From NCBI GenBank assembly GCA_964625245.1, contig CAZVAN010000026.1:1-12596 (forward strand): 12,596 bases of DNA. The letters are read 5' to 3'. This DNA is from CAZVAN01 sp964625245 (GTDB taxonomy: Bacteria; Patescibacteriota; Saccharimonadia; Saccharimonadales; UBA10212). The notes under the pieces are model-generated. The model worked only from the letters and a program-made list of their open reading frames with translations, did no database searches and was not told the DNA's origin. The translations under genes were made by a program, and so were the position numbers. Positions 6,723-12,412 of this stretch are shown here, piece after piece (the first letter of the stretch is position 1; each line of letters opens with the position of its first letter).

Positions 6723-7769
6723 ATGAGTGAAGAAACAAGACACCGCTCTCGGATTAAGTTATTCATAACAATCTTTACACTTGCCGCATTGGCTTTTCTT
6801 ATTTACAGCCTGCGTGAACAAATTCGAAGCGTCATAAGGGACTTTCATCACGTCAACAACAGGGCCTTGCTTCTCATGATCCCTCTGGAACTCTGGAACT
6901 ACGATGCTTACGCTCGGCTATACCGGCGGATTTTTGCTATCTTCGGAGCCAAAGTTTCCTACAAGTCAATGTTTAAGCTGACCCTGGAGCTAAACTTTGT
7001 TAATCACATTTTGCCTAGCGGCGGTGTTAGTGGCATTAGCTACTTCAGTGTCCGTATGAGAAGCGAAGGGGTTAGCGGCGCCAAAGCTACATTAGCCCAA
7101 GTGCTAAAATTATTTCTACTTTTCCTTAGCTTCCAACCGCTATTGGTTTTGGCGTTATTTCTGCTGGCACTACGCGGCCACGTCAACAACTTTGTAATCT
7201 TAATAGCCAGCTCTATCATAACCCTGCTCATAGTCGGCACTTTTGCTGGCATATACATTATTGAAGATCGCAACCGCATCAATACGACTCTTACCAATCT
7301 CACCAAAGCCTTGAACTGGCTTATAGGTCTGGTTCGCCGCAAACATCCTGAGACTATAGACATCAAGAAAGCCCAGGAGGCCTTCATGGAAATGCACGAT
7401 GGCTACATGGTACTCAAGAGCAATTGGCGAGAACTCAGAATGCCCTTTGTCTATATGCTAATAGCCAACGCCACGGAAATTGCCACTATTTATGTGGTCT
7501 ATATTGCCTTTGGCCAACTGGTAAACATTGGCGCCGTAATCCTAGCCTACGCTATTGCCAACTTTGCCGGGCTAATCTCGGTATTGCCGGCCGGAATTGG
7601 CATTTACGAAGGTTTGATGACAGGTGTTTTAGCGGCTACCGGTATCGCCGCCGCCCTCAGCATCCCGGTAACCATCATGTACCGGGTGCTTAACATGCTT
7701 ATTCAACTCACGCCGGGTTATTACTTTTATCAACGCGCAGTCCGTGGCGGTCTGACTGACAAAAAATGA
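6723..7769 (+). CDS. UPF0104 / lysylphosphatidylglycerol-synthase-type transmembrane protein
   Basis: Integral membrane protein of 348 residues, matching the flippase-like N-terminal module of MprF and the AglD/UPF0104 family, which moves or handles lipid-linked groups. Hydrophobic helices lie at about 12-29, 46-58, 122-150, 155-180, 240-265 and 268-330. Two family motifs are visible: NFVNHILPSGGVSG (91-104) and VLPAGIGIYEG (287-297). No cytosolic aminoacyl-transferase domain follows, so it is the membrane module alone and the transported lipid cannot be named. The ATG is supported by AAGGA 7 bases upstream. It overlaps the next gene by four bases (ATGA), so the two are translationally coupled. 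Confidence 0.85.
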   Translation: MSEETRHRSRIKLFITIFTLAALAFLIYSLREQIRSVIRDFHHVNNRALLLMIPLELWNYDAYARLYRRIFAIFGAKVSYKSMFKLTLELNFVNHILPSGGVSGISYFSVRMRSEGVSGAKATLAQVLKLFLLFLSFQPLLVLALFLLALRGHVNNFVILIASSIITLLIVGTFAGIYIIEDRNRINTTLTNLTKALNWLIGLVRRKHPETIDIKKAQEAFMEMHDGYMVLKSNWRELRMPFVYMLIANATEIATIYVVYIAFGQLVNIGAVILAYAIANFAGLISVLPAGIGIYEGLMTGVLAATGIAAALSIPVTIMYRVLNMLIQLTPGYYFYQRAVRGGLTDKK

Positions 7770-8284
7770 CAATCCTGTCCATTTTCATTGCCATAGTCTT
7801 GGCAATTTTTTTGCTGTCAACGTTTGTTATTTTATTCGGCGCGCCCTATGTACCAACTCTTGCCAAGTCACGTGATGATGCGCTTCAGCTATTGGCTCTC
7901 AAGCCCGGACAGACGCTTTATGAACTTGGTAGTGGTGACGGTAGCCTGCTGGTGGAGGCCGCTGCTCGTGGGCTTAACGTAGTTGGCTACGAGCTCAACC
8001 CACTGCTCGTTTTATTGTCAAAATTTCGCACCCGGCGCTATAAAAAGAAGGTTAGGGTAGTCTGGGGCAATCTTTGGAAGGCCGATTTTAGCAAGGCCGA
8101 TGGTATCTTTATTTTTCAAATTGATAGGATTATGAACAAACTCGACGCTAAAATTAAAACGGAGACGCAGGGTAAGCAGTTGAGGGTTGCCAGTCATGCA
8201 TTTAAGATTCCTGGCAAGAGGCCGGCCCAAAAACGCGGCGCCGTCCTTCTTTACGTCTACAACCCTGTTGCGAATGGCAATTAA
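7766..8284 (+). CDS. membrane-anchored class I methyltransferase, FAM173/ATPSC-KMT-like
   Basis: Likely SAM-dependent protein-lysine methyltransferase, 172 residues. One N-terminal membrane helix (about 3-25) leads into APYVPT (26-31), then SAM motif I LYELGSGDGSLLVEAA (51-66) and VVGYELNPLLV (72-82). GNLWKADFSKADGIFIF (101-117) and the later conserved segment agree with the FAM173 family, whose eukaryotic member methylates the ATP synthase c-subunit. Whether the bacterial protein acts on the same target is unknown. The start overlaps the upstream stop by four bases, supporting one transcript and possibly joint work at the membrane. Confidence 0.8.
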   Translation: MTILSIFIAIVLAIFLLSTFVILFGAPYVPTLAKSRDDALQLLALKPGQTLYELGSGDGSLLVEAAARGLNVVGYELNPLLVLLSKFRTRRYKKKVRVVWGNLWKADFSKADGIFIFQIDRIMNKLDAKIKTETQGKQLRVASHAFKIPGKRPAQKRGAVLLYVYNPVANGN

Positions 8285-8304
8285 CTCGGTTACCATAAGC
8301 TTGT

Positions 8305-8976
8305 ATGAAAAACCAAAAAGGATTTAGCTCAACACTATCAATCGTGGTGCTGGCCGGCTTATTAGTCCTTAGTCTGACATTCGGTTATTGGGCATTTTCC
8401 GGCCGTCAGGATTTTAAAAATAATTCCGACAAAAAAGCAGCTACGGCCGCAGCCACGGCCAAAACCCAGCAAACTGCCGCCGACAAAGTTACCTACGACG
8501 CCCTAATTAAACAGCCCTATAAAACTTTCACTGGCAGCGCCACCTACGGCACCATTAGCTTCAGCTATCCCAAAACCTGGAGTGCCTATAACGATCAAAC
8601 CAGCCAAACTGAACCAATTAACGCTTATTTCTATCCTGGGGAAGTTCCCGGTGTATCCAGCGGAACAGCCTACCCACTAAGGGTGGAGCTGACCAGCACC
8701 GACTATGCCGAAGCCATCCAGCAATATTCACAGCAAATTACCGGTAGTACATTGAAATCAGCGGCTTACATTCCGCCCAAGATGGCGGGCGTTGCCAATA
8801 TTCAGCCCGGAACCCGCTTTGATGGTCCCTTGTGGCAAAATGGCCAAACTAGCCAAACCGGCTCTATGGTAGTTATTAAAGTTCGCGATAAGACATTGCA
8901 AATTTATTCTCAATCGCCCGATTTTGCCAACGATTTTAATAACATCGTTCTCCCCAGCTTGACCTTCGTCCCCTAG
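8305..8976 (+). CDS. membrane-anchored exported protein of unknown function
   Basis: A 223-residue protein with one N-terminal hydrophobic helix (10-31) and an extracytoplasmic part. Residues 40-65 are an A/T/K-rich linker. Residues 70-223 look beta-rich (FTGSATYGTISFSYPKTWSAY), resembling the start of PsbP-like or surface domains in Gram-positive bacteria. The N-terminus QKGFSSTLSIVV recalls a type IV prepilin (KGF then a hydrophobic stretch), but the conserved Glu at +5 is absent, so I prefer a plain signal anchor. It lacks a lipobox cysteine. It begins 20 bases after the methyltransferase gene without a clear ribosome site and probably shares its transcript. Confidence 0.7.
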   Translation: MKNQKGFSSTLSIVVLAGLLVLSLTFGYWAFSGRQDFKNNSDKKAATAAATAKTQQTAADKVTYDALIKQPYKTFTGSATYGTISFSYPKTWSAYNDQTSQTEPINAYFYPGEVPGVSSGTAYPLRVELTSTDYAEAIQQYSQQITGSTLKSAAYIPPKMAGVANIQPGTRFDGPLWQNGQTSQTGSMVVIKVRDKTLQIYSQSPDFANDFNNIVLPSLTFVP

Positions 8977-9021
8977 GTTGTTGTTTTTATAATTTTTAGG
9001 TAACGGGAGCACGCAAGCGGG

Positions 9022-9030
9022 TGTTATAAT
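9022..9030 (+). promoter_or_regulatory. extended -10 promoter of the kinase-like/receiver/recO operon
   Basis: TGT-TATAAT is a perfect extended -10 with no obvious -35. Transcription would start near 9037. GAGGG directly precedes the ATG at 9061 at unusually short spacing. The T-rich stretch before it (8982-8998) has no stem and is not called as a terminator. Confidence 0.5.
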
Positions 9031-9060
9031 CTGACTAGATTTCAAGGTTAAAAAGAGGGT

Positions 9061-9810
9061 ATGAACCGAAAACAAAGCAGTCGCGTTAGTTTTTCACATT
9101 TGGCCGAACAAAGGGCTCTGCTTATTGCCCTGAGTGACGACCTGTCTTTACCTCTGCTGCAGATAAAAACCAGCCTGGAGCTGTTGCAAAGCCAGAAGTA
9201 CTCGGTCTCAGCCGTAGCTGCTCAGGCTAAAATTATGTCTCTCAGCGCCGATACCGGCCTGCAGCTGGCCGAAGCCTACCGTCTGGTCCTGCAATCTGAC
9301 AAACTCCAAGATTTACCGCTCGAACCGGTAGCCATTGGCGCCGTGCTTGATGAAATTGCCCACGAACTCTCTGGCTACGCGGAGGAATACAGTACCGAAC
9401 TCCGGGTAGATGTGCAGGGCAGGCTAACTCCCGTCTTGGCTCATAAACCAAGCCTGCAGGCCGCGCTGCAATGTCTCAGCGCTAGTCTCATCCGGGCTCA
9501 GGCCGCCCAAACTCAAACTGGCGACCACCACATTATTTTGGGCGCCCACCGCTCCGAGGGATATGTAGTGGCGGCTGGAGTCTTTACTAACATCCAAGGC
9601 CTCAGCGATCGCACTCTGCGCGCCGCCCGGGCTCTGGTTGGCCACGCCCGCCAACCCTTGCCAGCTTTGCCGGCTGGCGCCGCCAGCGGCGTATTAATTG
9701 CCGATATGCTATGCAGTGCCATGTGGCAGCCGCTTCGGGCAGCAGCCCACAAAAACATGAGCGGTCTGGCTGTTAGCGTACCCTCTAGCAAACAACTCCA
9801 ATTTGTCTAA
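9061..9810 (+). CDS. degenerate histidine kinase-like protein
   Basis: A 249-residue cytoplasmic protein with the layout of a histidine kinase core but without its key residues. In the dimerisation helix the usual SHELRTPL reads SDDLSLPL (25-32), so the phospho-accepting His is Asp26. In the ATPase-like part the N-box region (127-147, KPSLQAALQCLSASLIRAQ) lacks the conserved Asn. The DxGxG motif has become TNIQG (176-180). A G2-like GAASGVLIADML (206-217) keeps the shape of the fold. There is no sensor or membrane domain. It is followed 3 bases later by a receiver gene that lacks its own phospho-Asp. Both partners appear unable to perform normal phosphotransfer, so the pair probably signals by binding. 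Function is unknown. Confidence 0.7.
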   Translation: MNRKQSSRVSFSHLAEQRALLIALSDDLSLPLLQIKTSLELLQSQKYSVSAVAAQAKIMSLSADTGLQLAEAYRLVLQSDKLQDLPLEPVAIGAVLDEIAHELSGYAEEYSTELRVDVQGRLTPVLAHKPSLQAALQCLSASLIRAQAAQTQTGDHHIILGAHRSEGYVVAAGVFTNIQGLSDRTLRAARALVGHARQPLPALPAGAASGVLIADMLCSAMWQPLRAAAHKNMSGLAVSVPSSKQLQFV

Positions 9811-9813
9811 ATT

Positions 9814-10200
9814 ATGTCCCGGATTTTACTACTGGAAACCGACAAAGTTGTGGCCGCTAACATCGGCGGTCTGCTGGAAGCCAACGGCCATAAGGTTGAC
9901 TGGCAGGTAGACCCTCAGGAAGCCATCATCAGCATTGATGTTCAGCCTGTAAATCTTATCATCACCGAGCTAATACTGGCGGGCCGTTCCGGAGTAGAAT
10001 TTTTGTATGAGCTGCGCAGCTATCCGGACTGGCAGGACTTGCCAGTTATCATCTATACCAACGTGCCAGCCCGCGAAGTAGGCCTGTCGGCTCAAGGCTT
10101 TGAACACTTGAAGATAAAAGCCTACCACCACAAGCCCTCGGCTTCGGTTGATACGCTGCTGCGGACGGTAGAAGCCTGCCTAAGCCCAACTCCCGCATGA
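9814..10200 (+). CDS. atypical stand-alone receiver-domain protein (phospho-Asp replaced by Glu)
   Basis: A single CheY-like receiver of 128 residues with no output domain. It begins SRILLLETDK, where one residue of the usual acidic pair is Thr9. The phosphorylation site reads LIITELILAGRSG, putting Glu52 where Asp is expected. The signalling Thr82 (IIYTN) and Lys107 (HHKPS) are kept. Asp-to-Glu changes often mimic the phosphorylated state, so a constitutively on receiver is a reasonable inference. It lies between the degenerate kinase-like gene (3-base gap) and recO (four-base ATGA overlap), so it is made together with a DNA-repair protein. Confidence 0.85.
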   Translation: MSRILLLETDKVVAANIGGLLEANGHKVDWQVDPQEAIISIDVQPVNLIITELILAGRSGVEFLYELRSYPDWQDLPVIIYTNVPAREVGLSAQGFEHLKIKAYHHKPSASVDTLLRTVEACLSPTPA

Positions 10201-10898
10201 CTACTACAGTTACGCGCGGCATAGTTCTAAGCCGGACAGATTTTGCCGAGGCCGACCGCATTCTAACTTTTTTAACTCCCGACCACGGCAAAGTGTCGGC
10301 TATCGCTAAGGGCGTACGTAAAACAAAAAGCAAATTGGCCGGCGGCATTGAATTTTTTAGCGTCAGCGATATCAGCTATATTGTCGGCCGCGGCAGCGTT
10401 GCCACCCTTATATCTTCCAGGCTGCAGAAGCACTACGGCAAAATTGTTAAAGATTTGCCGCGCACCCAAGCCGGCTTTGACGCCATTATGCTAATTAATA
10501 AAGCCACCGAAGACCAGCCGGAACCGGCCTATTTTCATCTGCTGCAACAAGTTTTTATAGCCCTGGATGATTTTGATATTGACGCCGAACTTGTCCGACT
10601 GTGGGCTGATATGCAGGTCTTAAAACTGGCTGGGCATACGCCCAACCTTCATACCGATAGCCAAAGCAGGAAACTGCAAAAAGAGCACACTTATGATTTT
10701 GAATTCGACGGCATGAACTTCAACCCGGTAGAAAAAAACGGCAGCGGGACCTATGATGCAGGTCACATCCAATTCCTGCGCATTGGCTTTGGCAACAACT
10801 CGCCAAAAGCTTTGCAGCGTATCAAGGGCGTTGATAAATTGACGGCGGACTCCCAACCCCTAGTCCGCACCATGCTTCAAAACTACGTCCGGATATAA
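10197..10898 (+). CDS. recO: DNA repair protein RecO
   Basis: Recombination mediator that helps load RecA onto SSB-covered single-stranded DNA and anneals strands. The 233 residues match the family: an N-terminal OB fold with TRGIVLSRTDFAEADRILTF and FLTPDHGKVSAIAKGVRK (1-42), then a helical C-terminal domain. There are no cysteines, so the zinc site of some RecO proteins is absent. It overlaps the receiver gene by four bases. Its last 38 bases are nearly repeated at 11726-11763, after an 827-bp island; the intact end reads LVRTMLQNYVRI. The stop is intact, so the product should be functional, possibly with a 3' end supplied by the inserted DNA. Confidence 0.92.
   Translation: MTTTVTRGIVLSRTDFAEADRILTFLTPDHGKVSAIAKGVRKTKSKLAGGIEFFSVSDISYIVGRGSVATLISSRLQKHYGKIVKDLPRTQAGFDAIMLINKATEDQPEPAYFHLLQQVFIALDDFDIDAELVRLWADMQVLKLAGHTPNLHTDSQSRKLQKEHTYDFEFDGMNFNPVEKNGSGTYDAGHIQFLRIGFGNNSPKALQRIKGVDKLTADSQPLVRTMLQNYVRI
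10861..10898 (+). repeat. 38-bp direct repeat, copy 1 (3' end of recO)
   Basis: Identical to 11726-11763 over the first 31 bases and the last 5, with two adjacent mismatches (GA here, TG there): 36 of 38. The match begins and ends sharply. It codes for LVRTMLQNYVRI and stop. Confidence 0.95.
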
Positions 10899-10922
10899 AC
10901 TAACCCTAGATAACTCAAGGCA

Positions 10923-10951
10923 TTGCTTTTTTATCAAAAATATGTTAAAAT
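10923..10951 (+). promoter_or_regulatory. promoter of the island transcript
   Basis: -35 TTGCTT (10923-10928), 17-bp spacer, TAAAAT (10946-10951) with TGT in front, so an extended -10. It is the same type as the window's other promoters (TGn then TANNAT), unlike the high-GC gene it drives. Transcription would start near 10958, giving a leader of about 180 bases. Confidence 0.6.
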
Positions 10952-10959
10952 CTGCTAGT

Positions 10960-11107
10960 TCGTCAAGTTTTGGCGAAAGTTCTTGCGTTGATTCTCTGGG
11001 GAGAGCTGTTAGCAGCCAACGGATTTGGCTGCCGCCAGCTCGCTCCAGGTGGAGTCCGCAAGGTTTTTACAACCTCGTGGTGTATACCAGGCTTTTGCCT
11101 GTATATA
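10960..11107 (+). ncRNA. structured 5' leader RNA of the island gene
   Basis: Hand folding gives three strong elements. First, a 7-bp hairpin with a 3-base loop (10960-10976). Second, a rod of 32 pairs from 10982 to 11062: 10982-10987 with 11057-11062, 10990-10994 with 11052-11056, 10995-11001 with 11043-11049, 11003-11008 with 11036-11041, and a perfect 8-bp tip 11012-11019 with 11025-11032 around the loop CGGAT. The interruptions are two small bulges, one A/G mismatch and one 3x3 internal loop. Third, a 10-bp hairpin with a bulged C and a TTTT loop (11082-11107). The ribosome site at 11127 is left unpaired. It could be a regulatory leader, an independent small RNA or a recombination or packaging structure. 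I match it to no known RNA family. Confidence 0.55.
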
Positions 11108-11138
11108 GAGTGCAGTACCCCCGTTAAGGAGGAGTTGC

Positions 11139-11591
11139 ATGTTCCGGACAGGCCCCAGCAAGTACACACTCCGTCTCCGCAACAGCACGCTCACACGGAA
11201 GGTGGGGGAGCTCGAACAGATCCAGAGGGCGGCGCTGAGCGTCGTCTTCCAGCTCCCGGGAGTCCTGAAGAACTACTTCGCCGCCGACACGCTCAGCGAC
11301 GGCAAGCTCTCGGCCGACGGCCAGTCGATGCAGTACGAGATCGGCACCATCGCCGGCCTCACCGTCTCGCCATGGGCCAGCACCATCACGCTGACCGACC
11401 TCCGCGGCGAGCGGCCCGCAAGGACCATCCGGCTCAACTCCTACGGCAGCTCGTACTTCAGCGAGGACGCGACGCTCGCGATGCTCGGCTACTTCGAGAT
11501 CTTGAAGCGGACCGGCCCCGCGGAGAATCCGCAGGCCTGGACGCAGGAGCTCAACAGCGCCACGGTCGTCGCCGGCACGGACGAGTCCTAG
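11139..11591 (+). CDS. unknown high-GC foreign protein of the recO island
   Basis: A 150-residue protein starting MFRTGPSKYTLRLRN and ending VVAGTDES. I recognise no family. It is soluble with no signal peptide, membrane helix or cysteine. The middle (about 65-110, IGTIAGLTVSPWASTITLTD) looks beta-rich and 110-125 helical. Amino-acid composition is balanced, unlike the arginine- or valine-rich translations of the other frames here, so this is the real frame. Only 9 of 150 codons end in A or T (94% GC3). The start has AAGGAGG (11127-11133) with 5 bases before the ATG, far stronger than the sites of neighbouring genes. Codon use fits an actinobacterial-type donor; acquisition from a host actinobacterium is an inference. 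It is transcribed from the island's own promoter with a folded leader. Confidence 0.75.
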   Translation: MFRTGPSKYTLRLRNSTLTRKVGELEQIQRAALSVVFQLPGVLKNYFAADTLSDGKLSADGQSMQYEIGTIAGLTVSPWASTITLTDLRGERPARTIRLNSYGSSYFSEDATLAMLGYFEILKRTGPAENPQAWTQELNSATVVAGTDES

Positions 11592-11598
11592 CTCGTCC
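11579..11598 (+). other. hairpin over the island gene's stop codon
   Basis: GGACGAG, 6-base loop, CTCGTCC: a perfect 7-bp stem spanning the TAG at 11589-11591. It may affect termination or protect the 3' end. Confidence 0.45.
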
Positions 11599-11619
11599 AA
11601 TCACATCACCACGAGGATA

Positions 11620-11645
11620 CTTGATCGGGCAACCGCCCGTTCAAG
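11620..11645 (+). other. 11-bp hairpin in the island 3' region
   Basis: CTTGATCGGGC, loop AACC, GCCCGTTCAAG: ten pairs with a single T/T mismatch. There is no T-run after it. It is one of four successive hairpins between the stop codon and the right repeat. Confidence 0.5.
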
Positions 11646-11650
11646 CAAAG

Positions 11651-11675
11651 GGGCCGCTGCTACATGCAGCGGCCC
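11651..11675 (+). terminator. GC-rich hairpin terminator without U-tract
   Basis: GGGCCGCTGC, loop TACAT, GCAGCGGCCC: a perfect 10-bp stem. It is not followed by T residues. This style is frequent in high-GC Gram-positive genomes and agrees with the foreign character of the gene before it. Confidence 0.55.
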
Positions 11676-11694
11676 TCATCCTCACAACAAATAA

Positions 11695-11716
11695 GCGCCT
11701 GTAAAGGCGTATTTTT
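11695..11716 (+). terminator. intrinsic terminator at the right end of the island
   Basis: GCGCC, loop TGTAAA, GGCGT, then A and TTTTT (11712-11716): a 5-bp stem with a U-tract. It lies 9 bases before the second recO-end repeat and would stop the island transcript before it runs into the convergent gene ending at 11771. Confidence 0.65.
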
Positions 11717-11725
11717 ATGCTCAAA

Positions 11726-11763
11726 TAGTCCGCACCATGCTTCAAAACTACGTCCGTGTATAA
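11726..11763 (+). repeat. 38-bp direct repeat, copy 2 (displaced recO 3' end)
   Basis: Matches the recO end at 36 of 38 bases and would code LVRTMLQNYVRV and stop in the recO frame. The two differences are one silent change (CGG/CGT, Arg) and one conservative change (ATA/GTA, Ile/Val). That suggests this copy diverged while part of a working recO, that is, it belongs to the original resident allele. Confidence 0.9.
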
Positions 11764-11770
11764 AAATTAC

Positions 11771-12331
11771 TTAAAATAACGGGCTAATAACCGGCTCAGG
11801 TTCAAGGACTATGTTGCCACTGGCGTGCGTGGCCAGCCCGCCAAGAGCCGGTAAAACTTCAGTATCTGCGCCCGCAGGGCCCAGCATTAATTGTTTGACT
11901 TCGCCGAGCCACGCCAATGTTTGCGATCTTAGCCTCATGCTAAGCAGGTTGCGTGAACTGCCAGCCGCCGCGCTTGCTAGGGCAATTTGTTCATCAATAG
12001 TCTCTGCTGGCAGTCTTCCGGCGGAGTATTCGTGCAAGTATAAATTAAGGCGGTTACACAATATCCAGGCCTCATGAATATGCTCGTTATCCTCAGCAGA
12101 AAGGGCTATTTCGTAGTGCCGCAGTGCTGTATTTTTGTGGTTTATGAAGCCCCCGGCCATATATACGTCTCGCCACCGGTTAGCTACCTGGGCGTGGCCG
12201 CTGGCATCCATTTGCTCGTCGGTAAATTCTATATGCCGGCTAAGGTCTTCGGCAACGGGGTCGGGGGGCGTTTTTGCATTGCCCCAGCTAGTGTCAACTT
12301 CTTGCTCAAAGCTCCTAGACAATGCAGACAT
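11771..12331 (-). CDS. unknown mostly helical protein
   Basis: A 186-residue soluble protein that I do not recognise. It begins MSALSRSFEQEVDTSWGN, an acidic segment that is probably disordered. Residues 30-150 are predicted alpha-helical (for example FTDEQMDASGHAQVANRWRDVYMAGG and the pair RHYEIALSAEDNEHIHEAWI), with a repeat-like feel that could be TPR-related. The last 30 residues are hydrophobic and glycine-rich without a membrane helix. Base composition matches the chromosome, not the neighbouring island. It converges on the island and diverges from glyS. An extended -10 lies about 10 bases before the ATG, so translation is probably leaderless; no Shine-Dalgarno site is visible. Confidence 0.75.
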   Translation of the reverse strand: MSALSRSFEQEVDTSWGNAKTPPDPVAEDLSRHIEFTDEQMDASGHAQVANRWRDVYMAGGFINHKNTALRHYEIALSAEDNEHIHEAWILCNRLNLYLHEYSAGRLPAETIDEQIALASAAAGSSRNLLSMRLRSQTLAWLGEVKQLMLGPAGADTEVLPALGGLATHASGNIVLEPEPVISPLF

Positions 12332-12340
12332 TTAACAGTA

Positions 12341-12349
12341 AATATACCA
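12341..12349 (-). promoter_or_regulatory. extended -10 promoter of the 186-residue gene
   Basis: On the minus strand TGG-TATATT, with its last base at 12341. Transcription would start near 12334, two or three bases before the ATG at 12331, so the message is nearly leaderless. Confidence 0.5.
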
Positions 12350-12398
12350 CAAGCAATATCCAATTGTTATATAGATAGTCTTATGTGTTTAAACCCGA

Positions 12399-12404
12399 TA
12401 TAAT
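12399..12404 (+). promoter_or_regulatory. glyS -10 element, near-leaderless transcript
   Basis: TATAAT ends at 12404, only 8 bases before the ATG at 12413, so transcription would begin one to three bases before the start codon. There is no room for a Shine-Dalgarno site or a T-box leader. The -35 region is poor. Confidence 0.5.
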
Positions 12405-12412
12405 TTAAGCTA

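Larger units (their letters stand above)
10899..11725 (+). mobile_element. putative integrated island at the 3' end of recO
   Basis: An 827-bp segment bounded by two copies of the recO 3' end. It holds, in order, a promoter, a strongly folded leader, a high-GC foreign gene, and a 3' region with four hairpins and a U-tract terminator. Duplication of a host gene end is what site-specific integration into a gene 3' end leaves behind, and also what one-sided homologous recombination would leave. No integrase, transposase, terminal inverted repeats or relaxase is present, so it would need help in trans or is a fixed remnant. A metagenome mis-join is less likely because of the repeat but cannot be ruled out from sequence. 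Confidence 0.65.

Noticed and set aside
8305..8397. Type IV prepilin N-terminus
   Set aside because: KGF and a hydrophobic stretch are present, but the conserved Glu at +5 is missing and no pilus genes are nearby.
11050..11059. T-box riboswitch core resembling GGUGGNACCGCG in the island leader (GGTGGAGTCCGC)
   Set aside because: There is an extra base in the core, no specifier stem is visible, the segment is absorbed in the long rod, and the downstream gene is not an aminoacyl-tRNA synthetase or amino-acid gene.
10982..11062. Signal recognition particle (4.5S-like) RNA, suggested by the rod shape and AGCAGCC
   Set aside because: The tip loop is CGGAT, not GGAA, and the conserved asymmetric internal loops of SRP RNA are absent.
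11124..11600. Minus-strand frame of 158 codons opposite the island gene
   Set aside because: Typical antisense shadow of a high-GC3 gene, with a skewed V/R/E/A/G composition and no ribosome site.
10970..11704. Long plus-strand frame of 244 codons over the island
   Set aside because: Arginine- and proline-rich out-of-frame translation of a GC-rich gene; it would run through the leader RNA, and the 150-codon frame has the ribosome site and balanced composition.
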